Positions 1-4,588 of a DNA stretch of 7,396 bases are shown here, piece after piece. The notes under the pieces are model-generated. The model was not told the origin of the DNA and did no database searches. It saw only the letters and a list, made by a program, of their open reading frames with translations. Each line of letters starts with the position of its first letter. Within the stretch, counting starts at the first letter, position 1. The position numbers and the translations under genes are program-made. The stretch lies in contig CAZHSR010000036.1 of NCBI GenBank assembly GCA_964535155.1, forward strand, positions 1 through 7,396. The letters are read 5' to 3'. The stretch is from JAGPFW01 sp964535155. GTDB taxonomy: Bacteria > Patescibacteriota > WWE3 > UBA101185 > UBA10185.

Positions 1-14
1 TAGAATACACTGTT

Positions 15-43
15 ATTATACCGCCAAAAACCCCTATTGTCAA
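15..43 (-). promoter_or_regulatory. Perfect consensus sigma70-type promoter, firing leftward
   Basis: On the minus strand a TTGACA (38-43) and a TATAAT (15-20) are separated by exactly 17 bp (21-37). All twelve consensus positions match. Transcription would start near position 8 and leave the window leftward, divergent from the DUF4349 gene. The driven gene is not visible. A full-consensus promoter in this otherwise extended -10-rich window suggests a strongly expressed product, possibly a stable RNA, but that is inference. Confidence 0.75.
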
Positions 44-95
44 CCTATAGTCTTTGGGCTTGACCACCCTCAAGAAAAAATCCCCTCCAAAAAAC

Positions 96-104
96 TGCTA
101 TACT
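96..104 (+). promoter_or_regulatory. Extended -10 promoter of the DUF4349 gene, probably leaderless
   Basis: TGCTATACT is an extended -10 box (TG-n-TATACT). It ends 6 nt before the ATG at 111, so transcription should start at or next to the start codon. No -35 box lies at a normal distance and there is no Shine-Dalgarno. The same nine bases precede uppS. An inverted repeat, CTTGA-N6-TCAAG (59-74), lies upstream and could be an operator; that is speculative. Confidence 0.6.
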
Positions 105-110
105 TTCTCC

Positions 111-1040
111 ATGCAATCAATTTTCAACTGGATAAAATCCAACAAACTCTCCTCCGTACTTATTTTGATTATTGCATACGCTGTTGCAAAGCAATTCTTT
201 CTTGGGACCATGAGCTCCTTTGGACCACAAGGCTTTGGCAGAAATGCTTCCTTTGGAGTCACAGACTCAATGGGCGCTGCGCCCTTCGGTGGGGAATACT
301 CTAAAAATCTAGCAACTTCCGAATACATGCCAAATCCCATCCCAGAAGCAGCACCTCAACCAGATGTGGCAAATCGCATGATGGTAAAGAATGCAAATCA
401 ATCCCTTTATGTAAAGGATGTAAAAGAGTCTATGGAAGCAATTGAGTCGTTTGCAAAAAACATCGGTGGATATACTGTTAGTAAAAGCATAAATGAGCCT
501 CAAGAATCTTCAAGTGGATATATAACGCTAAGAGTGCCTGCAGAAAAATTGGAGGAAACTTTGACATACTTTGGGGAAAAGGCGGTGCGAGTGGTTTATG
601 AGTCGGTTAGCGGAAATGACATAACGGATCAATTTGTGGATACGCAGGAGAAATTGGCAATTTTAGAAAAGACCAAGGCGATTTTTGTGGGAATGTTGGA
701 CAGTGCCACAAATTTTGACCAGATTTTGCGGGCACAGACAGAGATTTTAAATGTGCAAAGGCAGATTGACAGTGTGAAGGGTCAAATTGAGTACATGGAA
801 AAGACGGCGGAGATGTCTTTGGTGAGTGTGGATCTTTCAACGGATGAGTTGGAATTGGGTTACTCTCCCGAAGGATCTTGGAGACCAGGTGTAGTGTTTA
901 AACTGGCGGTGCGGTCTTTGATTGGGACGGCAAGAAAGGCTGGAAATGCGGTCATTTGGCTTGGAGTTTATAGTGTGATTTGGGTGCCTGCTTTGATTGT
1001 GGTTTTGGTGGTGAGGAAGAGAAGAAGGGGTAATAAATAA
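111..1040 (+). CDS. DUF4349 domain membrane-anchored protein
   Basis: This 309-residue protein has an N-terminal membrane helix or uncleaved signal anchor (about 13-30), a Gly/Ser/Pro-rich linker (about 31-85), the DUF4349 domain (about 90-242), and a C-terminal membrane helix (about 279-301) ending in the basic tail RKRRRGNK. Within the domain, the stretch around NIGGYTVSK, the GYITLRVP strand, the SGNDITDQFVDTQ segment and a charged coiled-coil (about 174-233) are the usual DUF4349 signature. The family's biochemical role is unknown; it is generally seen as a membrane-attached extracytoplasmic domain. The frame is open upstream to a TTG at 54, but ATG 111 is preferred because a promoter -10 box lies at 99-104 and the hydrophobic helix follows directly. 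The coding strand switches from C-rich to G-rich about half way through. It ends before a bidirectional terminator. Confidence 0.85.
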   Translation: MQSIFNWIKSNKLSSVLILIIAYAVAKQFFLGTMSSFGPQGFGRNASFGVTDSMGAAPFGGEYSKNLATSEYMPNPIPEAAPQPDVANRMMVKNANQSLYVKDVKESMEAIESFAKNIGGYTVSKSINEPQESSSGYITLRVPAEKLEETLTYFGEKAVRVVYESVSGNDITDQFVDTQEKLAILEKTKAIFVGMLDSATNFDQILRAQTEILNVQRQIDSVKGQIEYMEKTAEMSLVSVDLSTDELELGYSPEGSWRPGVVFKLAVRSLIGTARKAGNAVIWLGVYSVIWVPALIVVLVVRKRRRGNK

Positions 1041-1071
1041 AGGTTAAAACTTTACTGAATAGGTAAGTGAT

Positions 1072-1138
1072 AAAAAAAATGGAGTACCTTCCTTGGAGAA
1101 TCTCAGAATCAAGATTTTCCGTGGGGGTACTCCTTTTT
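1072..1138. terminator. Bidirectional intrinsic terminator between convergent units
   Basis: GGAGTACC (1081-1088) pairs with GGTACTCC (1126-1133). Inside, CC (1091-1092) pairs with GG (1123-1124) and 1095-1103 pairs with 1112-1120 (nine pairs, one G-T). The plus strand continues into TTTTT (1134-1138) and ends the DUF4349 transcript. On the minus strand the hairpin is followed by eight T (the A run 1072-1079), which ends the HNH cassette transcript. Confidence 0.85.
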
Positions 1139-1159
1139 GGGCGGGGCTGAGAGCTAGCG

Positions 1160-1399
1160 CTAGGGACCAGCGGGATCTATACCCCAACCCGGGTAGGCAA
1201 ACAAAATACGCAAAGCCAAAATGAAGGCGGAGAAGTTTTTGGCACAAATTAAACCCAAGGCCAAAGCCATAGCAAACCAAAACAGCTTTTCGGTTCCATG
1301 GACACGCTTCTTCGAAAAGAAAGCAGTCCAGATAACTGCAAGGGCAACCAGCAATGCCAACAAAAAAATCACAGCACTAAGCCACTTATCCCATGTCAT
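1160..1399 (-). CDS. Small two-helix membrane protein, last gene of HNH cassette
   Basis: A 79-residue protein that I cannot assign to a named family. It has two hydrophobic helices (about 7-28 and 40-62) joined by a short basic loop with SKKR, and a short Gly/Pro-rich tail. Its second half (KNFSAFILALRILFAY) matches the second half of the preceding gene's product (HNFQGFLSAIKILFNF), and both share IFLL in helix 1, so the two look like tandem paralogues. A strong AAGGAGG ends 6 nt before the ATG and overlaps the TAA stop of the previous gene, so the two are probably translationally coupled. Size and topology resemble a holin or a small toxin or regulatory membrane protein, but nothing decides between them. 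Confidence 0.7.
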   Translation of the reverse strand: MTWDKWLSAVIFLLALLVALAVIWTAFFSKKRVHGTEKLFWFAMALALGLICAKNFSAFILALRILFAYPGWGIDPAGP

Positions 1400-1410
1400 G
1401 TTTTTCCTCC

Positions 1411-1617
1411 TTAAAAGTTAAACAGAATTTTTATTGCACTCAAAAACCCTTGAAAATTATGCACGAGGGAAATTCCTACAAAAAGGGTTATAAGGAGTAC
1501 CAACCGGTACCAAACCGTTTTCCTCTTGATTTTGAAGAGTAAGGATAAGAGAAAAACGATCCAGAGCGAGAAGAGGCTCAACAGAAAAATGTAATATTCC
1601 AACAGGATATGATCCAT
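1411..1617 (-). CDS. Small two-helix membrane protein, paralogue of the next gene
   Basis: A 68-residue, strongly hydrophobic protein with helices at about 8-29 and 38-62, joined by a basic segment KIKRK. It aligns over nearly its full length with the following 79-residue product: shared IFLL start, basic loop, then NF-x2-F and ILF near the end. AGGAGG lies 5-6 nt before the ATG, and the TAG stop of the preceding gene is embedded in this ribosome site, so coupling is likely. The function is unknown. A cassette-specific membrane effector or holin-like protein is possible. Confidence 0.7.
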   Translation of the reverse strand: MDHILLEYYIFLLSLFSLWIVFLLSLLFKIKRKTVWYRLVLLITLFVGISLVHNFQGFLSAIKILFNF

Positions 1618-1626
1618 TTTTTCCTC

Positions 1627-1866
1627 CTAACCTGGGGAACTGTAGTGGATGGGCAGAACATCCCTTGGGGAAGTTCTCCATTTTTGGGGCTTCGACCGCG
1701 GAACATAAACATGGCGACTTCTCAGGTATGACCTAATGTTCGCAGAAGTTGCACCAACAACATTTCTGTTGCGTTCCAACCATTTGTAAACATCGGCAAC
1801 ACTATGAGAGCCACCCTTTCTCAGAAGATCATCAATTAAACTTCTTTGCCTTGGTGAAAGTGCCAT
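1627..1866 (-). CDS. Small basic protein, probable winged-helix DNA-binding domain
   Basis: A 79-residue basic protein with no membrane segment. Predicted helices fall at about 4-16 (SPRQRSLIDDLLRK), 22-31 (SVADVYKWLE) and 38-50 (ATSANIRSYLRS), followed by a short beta-like HVYVPR and a basic tail. This order fits a winged helix-turn-helix in which the third helix would read DNA. I do not recognise a named family and the call rests on pattern only. The start is supported by an AGGAGGAG about 9 nt upstream within the end of the HNH gene; a second AGGAG abuts the ATG. Only 5 nt separate it from the HNH stop. It may be the cassette's own regulator or the DNA-binding partner of the nuclease. Confidence 0.6.
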   Translation of the reverse strand: MALSPRQRSLIDDLLRKGGSHSVADVYKWLERNRNVVGATSANIRSYLRSRHVYVPRSKPQKWRTSPRDVLPIHYSSPG

Positions 1867-1871
1867 CTCCT

Positions 1872-2135
1872 TTATCTCCTCCTCCTTTTGCGTTCGTTTC
1901 CATCAACAATTCTGTGGCACCCCGGGCAGAGGGTTTTGATGTTTTCAATGGCATTAGTACCTCCATCAGCCTTTGCCAAAATATGATGGAAGGTAGGTTT
2001 TGGTACTTTTCTGCCCCGAGAGTTCCTTCCTCTAAAGGACAGCTCTCTGCCACATCTACAACAACGGTTACAGTCTCTATAAAAAACCAGCCGCCTTACA
2101 TCGGCGGGAATCTCACTTCGGCTTAATCCCGCCAT
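1872..2135 (-). CDS. HNH endonuclease domain protein
   Basis: An 87-residue protein that is essentially a single HNH domain. Zinc ligands C25-x2-C28 and C70-x2-C73 bracket the core. H50 and H51 in TFHHILAKADGG, the N61/N65 region and H74 in LCPGCHRI give the His-Asn-His metal-binding fold that cuts DNA. The C terminus is very basic (NERKRRRR). Standalone HNH proteins of this size occur in phages, restriction systems and mobile introns, so the domain alone does not give the role. A near-ideal AAAGGAGG lies about 6 nt before the ATG. It is the first gene of a four-gene minus-strand unit, with a promoter at 2195-2223. Its coding strand is G-rich from the start, unlike the neighbouring housekeeping-type genes. 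Confidence 0.85.
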   Translation of the reverse strand: MAGLSRSEIPADVRRLVFYRDCNRCCRCGRELSFRGRNSRGRKVPKPTFHHILAKADGGTNAIENIKTLCPGCHRIVDGNERKRRRR

Positions 2136-2177
2136 GCCAACCTCCTTTCGTTTCTAGTTTTCAAAGATTTACCCCAT

Positions 2178-2194
2178 AAGATACCACATATCCT
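2178..2194. promoter_or_regulatory. Operator-like inverted repeat next to the cassette promoter
   Basis: AAGATA (2178-2183) and TATCCT (2189-2194) form a 6-5-6 inverted repeat with one mismatch. It sits directly downstream of the minus-strand -10 box and over the expected transcription start (about 2188). A regulator bound here would block initiation; the small winged-helix protein of the cassette is one candidate. The repeat is short, so chance is not excluded. Confidence 0.3.
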
Positions 2195-2223
2195 ATAATA
2201 AATAAACCTAAAAAGTAAGTTAA
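2195..2223 (-). promoter_or_regulatory. Promoter of the HNH cassette
   Basis: On the minus strand TTAACT (2218-2223) and TATTAT (2195-2200) are spaced by 17 bp. The start would fall near 2188, giving a leader of about 50 nt that carries the HNH gene's Shine-Dalgarno. The -35 overlaps the trxB stop codon. No terminator is evident between trxB and this promoter, so read-through from trxB is also possible. Confidence 0.45.
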
Positions 2224-3272
2224 GAATAAGTAATGGAAGGGATTTCCTCCCCACCCGCCAAGAACCGCTCCAAGTCAATTGCTGCCATACAGCCAAATCC
2301 CGCAGCCGTAATGCCCTGCCTATACCTAAAGTCTGCCACATCCCCAGCCACAAAGACCCCCTCAACCGAGGATTTTGTCCCCATAGGTGACTTTCCCCCC
2401 ACGGAAGACTCTGTCCCATCCGTTACAACAACATAACCTTTTGCATCCAGCTCAACAAATCCCTGCAAAAAATCCGTATTTGGAGAGTGACCAATTGCTA
2501 CAAAAACCCCCTCAACAGGCAAAACAGTCTCTTCCGATGTGCGGTTGTCAACTACCCTGATACCCGAAACCTTTTCTTCGCCCAAAACCTCCACAAGCTC
2601 AGTGTAAAAATGGAACTCAATTTTTTCGCTAGACAAGGCGCGTTCCTGCATAATTTTACTGGCGCGCATTTCTTCCTGTGATTTGCGGACCAAAACATGC
2701 ACTTTTGAGGCAAAGCGGGTCAAAAAAGTGGCTTCTTCCATTGCTGCATCGCCTCCGCCGATAATTGCTACTTCCTTGTCCTTAAAGAAAAAGGCGTCAC
2801 AAGTGGCACAAGCAGAAACCCCTTTACCACGCATTCTTTGTTCACTTTCTATGCCGAGCCATTTTGCGGAGGCTCCTGTTGCAATGATAATTGAGCGGGC
2901 CATGTGAGTATTGCCTTCGTCATCGGTTAGGGTGAAGCCTGTTTCAAAAGTGCCTGAAACTTTTACGATGTGAGTATCCATAAGGACAGAGCCGAACTTT
3001 TGAGCTTGTAGGCGAGTTCTTTGGATTAGTTCTGGGCCTTGAATGCCTTCGGGGAAGCCTGGGAAGTTTTCCACTTCGGTTGTAGTGGTGAGCTGCCCAC
3101 CAGGAGGATTGCCCGCAAAAACGGCTGTCTTTAGTAGCGCTCGGGAGGTGTAGATTGCGGCGGTAAGGCCCGCGGGGCCACTTCCGAGTATGGCTACATC
3201 GTAAGGTTGGGTGGTGTTGTTGGGTTGGGCGTTATTACTAGGTTGGGCGGTATTATTAGAGTTTTTTTGCAT
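2220..3272 (-). CDS. trxB: Thioredoxin reductase (NADPH)
   Basis: A cytoplasmic flavoenzyme that passes electrons from NADPH through FAD and a redox disulfide to thioredoxin. Visible motifs are the FAD Rossmann GSGPAG (30-35), the catalytic disulfide CATC (155-158), the NADPH-binding GGGDAA (172-177), the basic NADPH contact around R196/K197 with MRAS (202-205), and the C-terminal FAD site VFVAGDVAD with QGITAAGFG (about 306-327). At 350 residues it is longer than the usual 305-320. The extra length comes from an Asn/Gln/Pro/Thr-rich N-terminal tail (3-23) made by an 18-bp tandem repeat, and from a short insertion (about 287-304) that itself contains a near-duplicate TESSVGG/TKSSVEG. ATG 3272 is supported by an extended -10 box 6 nt upstream, suggesting a leaderless message. 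No thioredoxin gene is in the window. Confidence 0.93.
   Translation of the reverse strand: MQKNSNNTAQPSNNAQPNNTTQPYDVAILGSGPAGLTAAIYTSRALLKTAVFAGNPPGGQLTTTTEVENFPGFPEGIQGPELIQRTRLQAQKFGSVLMDTHIVKVSGTFETGFTLTDDEGNTHMARSIIIATGASAKWLGIESEQRMRGKGVSACATCDAFFFKDKEVAIIGGGDAAMEEATFLTRFASKVHVLVRKSQEEMRASKIMQERALSSEKIEFHFYTELVEVLGEEKVSGIRVVDNRTSEETVLPVEGVFVAIGHSPNTDFLQGFVELDAKGYVVVTDGTESSVGGKSPMGTKSSVEGVFVAGDVADFRYRQGITAAGFGCMAAIDLERFLAGGEEIPSITYS
3205..3258. repeat. Three tandem 18-bp repeats in the trxB N-terminal region
   Basis: Units at 3205-3222, 3223-3240 and 3241-3258 each begin GGTTGGG and are 18 bp long. They keep the reading frame and encode the six-residue units NNTAQP, SNNAQP and NNTTQP in the tail that precedes the FAD domain. 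Such in-frame minisatellites vary in copy number by slippage. The tail is probably disordered. Confidence 0.8.
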
Positions 3273-3278
3273 AAAAAA

Positions 3279-3287
3279 AGTATATCA
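3279..3287 (-). promoter_or_regulatory. Extended -10 promoter of trxB, probably leaderless
   Basis: The minus strand reads TGATATACT, ending 6 nt before the trxB ATG: the same box and spacing as the DUF4349 gene. Between box and ATG are only T residues, so there is no ribosome site. It lies in the 39-nt gap after uppS. Confidence 0.6.
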
Positions 3288-3311
3288 TGAGGACACTTCT
3301 CAGAGTAAAGT

Positions 3312-4064
3312 CTAATTACCACCAAAACGTCGATCCCTATTAGTAAATTCTGCTAAAGCTCTCTTAAACTCTTCTGTTCTAAAATCAGGCATGTGCACCT
3401 TGGCAAAATAAATTTCGCTATACGCCATTTGCCAGGATAAAAAGCCACTTAACCTTTGCTCCCCAGAGGTACGAATTACTAAATCAGGGTAGGGATGCGG
3501 TTGATCTTTTGTATCCAAATAATTTTTAAATAAGTAGTAGGGATACTTGTCATTGTACAAACCAATTTCCTTACTTAGATCTTCCTCTTTTAAATTGCCA
3601 TCTAAAATATCTTTAGTAATCTTTTTTGTAGCCCGCAAAATCTCATCATGGCCTCCATAATCCAAAGCTATATTTAACACATGATTTGTATTTTGGGTGC
3701 TTATCTCCTCGGCATGAGTAAGCTTTTTTAGTAAAAACTTGGGTAATCTATCTTTGCGACCTAAATGGATAATTCTTGTACCTTTCTCCAAGGATTCCCG
3801 TAAATTTTTATCCAAATATTCCGCGTACAAGCGCATCAAATAACCTACTTCTTCCTTAATACGGCTCCAATTTTCGGTTGAAAATGCCCAAAATGTCATA
3901 GTATGGATGCCAATTTCTTGAGAGAATCTAATAACTTCATTAACGGCTTCAAAACCTTTTCTATGACCTTCTAAAGTGGGAAGATTGTGGGAACGAGCCC
4001 ACCTTCGGTTACCATCTGGGATAATTGCAACATGTTTAGGAAGTTTATTCTTATTAATTTCCAT
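3312..4064 (-). CDS. uppS: Isoprenyl (undecaprenyl) diphosphate synthase
   Basis: A cis-prenyltransferase that extends farnesyl diphosphate with isopentenyl diphosphate to make the C55 lipid carrier for cell-wall and glycan export. At 250 residues it has the normal family length. Signatures are HVAIIPDGNRRWA with catalytic D17, GHRKG (33-37), TFWAFSTENW (57-66), NIALDYGGHDEI (131-142), and DLVIRTSGEQRLSGF (194-208) with the nearby WQMAYSE (211-217), which holds the conserved Glu. The frame is open to an ATG at 4082, but ATG 4064 is chosen because the upstream one lies inside the promoter and the added residues are not family-like. It is followed by trxB, which has its own promoter. Confidence 0.95.
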   Translation of the reverse strand: MEINKNKLPKHVAIIPDGNRRWARSHNLPTLEGHRKGFEAVNEVIRFSQEIGIHTMTFWAFSTENWSRIKEEVGYLMRLYAEYLDKNLRESLEKGTRIIHLGRKDRLPKFLLKKLTHAEEISTQNTNHVLNIALDYGGHDEILRATKKITKDILDGNLKEEDLSKEIGLYNDKYPYYLFKNYLDTKDQPHPYPDLVIRTSGEQRLSGFLSWQMAYSEIYFAKVHMPDFRTEEFKRALAEFTNRDRRFGGN

Positions 4065-4072
4065 TGCGATGA

Positions 4073-4081
4073 AGTATAGCA
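4073..4081 (-). promoter_or_regulatory. Extended -10 promoter of uppS, probably leaderless
   Basis: The minus strand carries TGCTATACT, identical to the box of the DUF4349 gene, ending 8 nt before ATG 4064. No Shine-Dalgarno is present. It is back-to-back with the tRNA-Gly promoter, so the two may compete or share upstream DNA. Confidence 0.6.
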
Positions 4082-4092
4082 TAATAAAAGTG

Positions 4093-4101
4093 TGTTAAAA
4101 T
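4093..4101 (+). promoter_or_regulatory. Extended -10 promoter of the tRNA-Gly unit
   Basis: TGTTAAAAT fits an extended -10 box. Initiation would fall about 5 nt before the mature tRNA-Gly 5' end. No -35 box is seen at the right distance, since that stretch is occupied by the uppS promoter. Confidence 0.5.
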
Positions 4102-4112
4102 AGCTGACATGT

Positions 4113-4188
4113 GCGAGAGTAGCTCAGTTGGTAGAGCATCTCCCTTCCAAGGAGAGGGTCGCGGGTTCGAATCCCGTCTCTCGCTCCA
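4113..4188 (+). tRNA. tRNA-Gly(TCC)
   Basis: A complete 76-nt cloverleaf. The acceptor GCGAGAG pairs with CTCTCGC, the D arm is GCTC/GAGC, the anticodon stem TCTCC/GGAGA has loop CTTCCAA with anticodon TCC (reads GGA and GGG), and the T arm is GCGGG/CCCGT with TTCGAAT. The discriminator is T, as normal for bacterial tRNA-Gly, and CCA is encoded. It is first in a plus-strand series with tRNA-Arg and is followed by a 165-nt hairpin array. Confidence 0.97.
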
Positions 4189-4219
4189 AAAAATGTTTTT
4201 GTAAAAAACTTTTTTGGCT

Positions 4220-4257
4220 CAGGTAAATAGGAGCGTACTAACGCGACTATTTAGCTG
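4220..4257 (+). repeat. GA-core hairpin, copy B1
   Basis: The outer stem TAAATAG (4224-4230) pairs with CTATTTA (4247-4253), extended by CAG/CTG across a G-G mismatch. It is followed by GA opposite GA (4231-4232 and 4245-4246) and an inner stem GCGT/ACGC with loop ACTA. Copy B2 has the same core with the closing pair changed from G-C to C-G. Confidence 0.65.
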
Positions 4258-4318
4258 TGCTGCAAATAGTCCGCGAGGCGGACTTTTGCAACTGAGTTGA
4301 ACATGCTTCAATTCTGCC

Positions 4319-4343
4319 TCAAAAGTTGCAAAGCAACTTTTGA
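4319..4343 (+). repeat. AAA-loop hairpin, copy D1
   Basis: A perfect 11-bp stem closes the loop AAA (4330-4332). The core AAAGTTGC-AAA-GCAACTTT is identical to D2, while the outer pairs differ but still match (TCA/TGA here). It ends 10 nt before tRNA-Arg. No clear T run follows, so it is not a typical intrinsic terminator. Confidence 0.7.
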
Positions 4344-4353
4344 AAATAATTAA

Positions 4354-4429
4354 GCTCCAGTAGCTCAGGGGATAGAGCAATTCCCTTCTAAGGAAGAGGT
4401 CGGGGGTTCGATTCCTCCCTGGGGCACCA
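4354..4429 (+). tRNA. tRNA-Arg(TCT)
   Basis: A complete 76-nt cloverleaf. The acceptor GCTCCAG/CTGGGGC has one T-G pair, the D arm is GCTC/GAGC, the anticodon stem ATTCC/GGAAG has loop CTTCTAA with anticodon TCT (reads AGA and AGG), and the T arm GGGGG/CCTCC has TTCGATT. The discriminator is A and CCA is encoded. No promoter with room for a leader is seen just upstream, so it is probably made from the tRNA-Gly transcript. Its CCA starts an 11-bp hairpin. Confidence 0.96.
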
Positions 4430-4453
4430 AAAATGTGTACTCACATTTTTGGG

Positions 4454-4494
4454 CCAATGTAAATACGAGCATGTTAACGCGAGTATTTCATTGG
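4454..4494 (+). repeat. GA-core hairpin, copy B2
   Basis: CCAATG plus AAATAC pairs with GTATTT plus CATTGG (twelve pairs with one bulged T at 4460). Then GA faces GA (4467-4468 and 4481-4482), and a short inner stem contains GC/GC and T-A with loop GTTA. Compared with B1 the core GAGC, AACGCGA and TATTT are kept while paired bases change together. Confidence 0.65.
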
Positions 4495-4548
4495 ACCGTC
4501 AAAGAGGGTAACTCTTTGACGATTGATCGGTTCGAAAAACCGAACTAC

Positions 4549-4575
4549 TGTTAAAGTTGCAAAGCAACTTTAACA
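4549..4575 (+). repeat. AAA-loop hairpin, copy D2
   Basis: A perfect 12-bp stem (4549-4560 with 4564-4575) closes AAA. The inner eight pairs and loop are identical to D1; the outer pairs (TGTT/AACA) differ but remain complementary. It lies just upstream of the HIT gene. Confidence 0.7.
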
Positions 4576-4588
4576 ACTAGATAAACTT

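Larger units (their letters stand above)
4189..4353 (+). other. Hairpin array 1, spacer after tRNA-Gly
   Basis: This stretch holds no gene but is almost entirely self-complementary. In order: A1 (4186-4217) pairs the tRNA's CC-A run with a T run-GG and has an inner GTTTTT/AAAAAC stem; B1 (4220-4257) is the GA-core hairpin; C1 (4261-4290) is TGCAAA plus AGTCCGC paired with GCGGACT plus TTTGCA around a GAG loop, with one bulged T; a weak hairpin TTGAA/TTCAA follows (4297-4311); and D1 (4319-4343) is an 11-bp stem with an AAA loop. The array after tRNA-Arg has the same order. It is probably transcribed with the tRNAs. Structured RNA, processing signals or a mobile hairpin element are all possible. 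Confidence 0.7.
4430..4588 (+). other. Hairpin array 2, spacer between tRNA-Arg and the HIT gene
   Basis: No gene lies here. Successive hairpins are A2 (4427-4452), a perfect 11-bp stem that includes the tRNA CCA, with loop TACT; B2 (4454-4494), the GA-core hairpin; C2 (4497-4521), a 10-bp stem CGTCAAAGAG/CTCTTTGACG; E2 (4527-4543), TCGGTT/AACCGA; and D2 (4549-4575), a 12-bp stem with loop AAA. Linkers are 1-5 nt. The order and length (159 nt) match array 1 although most stem sequences differ. It ends 13 nt before the HIT start codon and could also act as that gene's leader. Confidence 0.7.

Noticed and set aside
54..110. N-terminal extension of the DUF4349 protein from a TTG start
   Set aside because: The extension contains the -10 box at 99-104 and is followed at ATG 111 by the membrane anchor, so it is very unlikely to be translated.
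1749..2126. A 125-codon plus-strand open frame
   Set aside because: It is antisense to the HNH and winged-helix genes, which have clear motifs and strong ribosome sites; its product is low-complexity with no domain.
4065..4082. Six extra residues at the start of uppS from ATG 4082
   Set aside because: That ATG overlaps the extended -10 box, and the family normally starts just before HVAIIPDGN, as from ATG 4064.
4430..4453. Hairpin A2 as an ordinary intrinsic terminator of tRNA-Arg
   Set aside because: The T run is inside the stem and is followed by GGG rather than a T tail, and the stem uses the tRNA CCA. Termination there is not excluded, but the standard signature is absent.
4220..4575. 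A CRISPR-like or simple direct-repeat array
   Set aside because: There are only two copies of each hairpin, not regularly spaced with unique spacers; the pattern is paired arrays after tRNAs.
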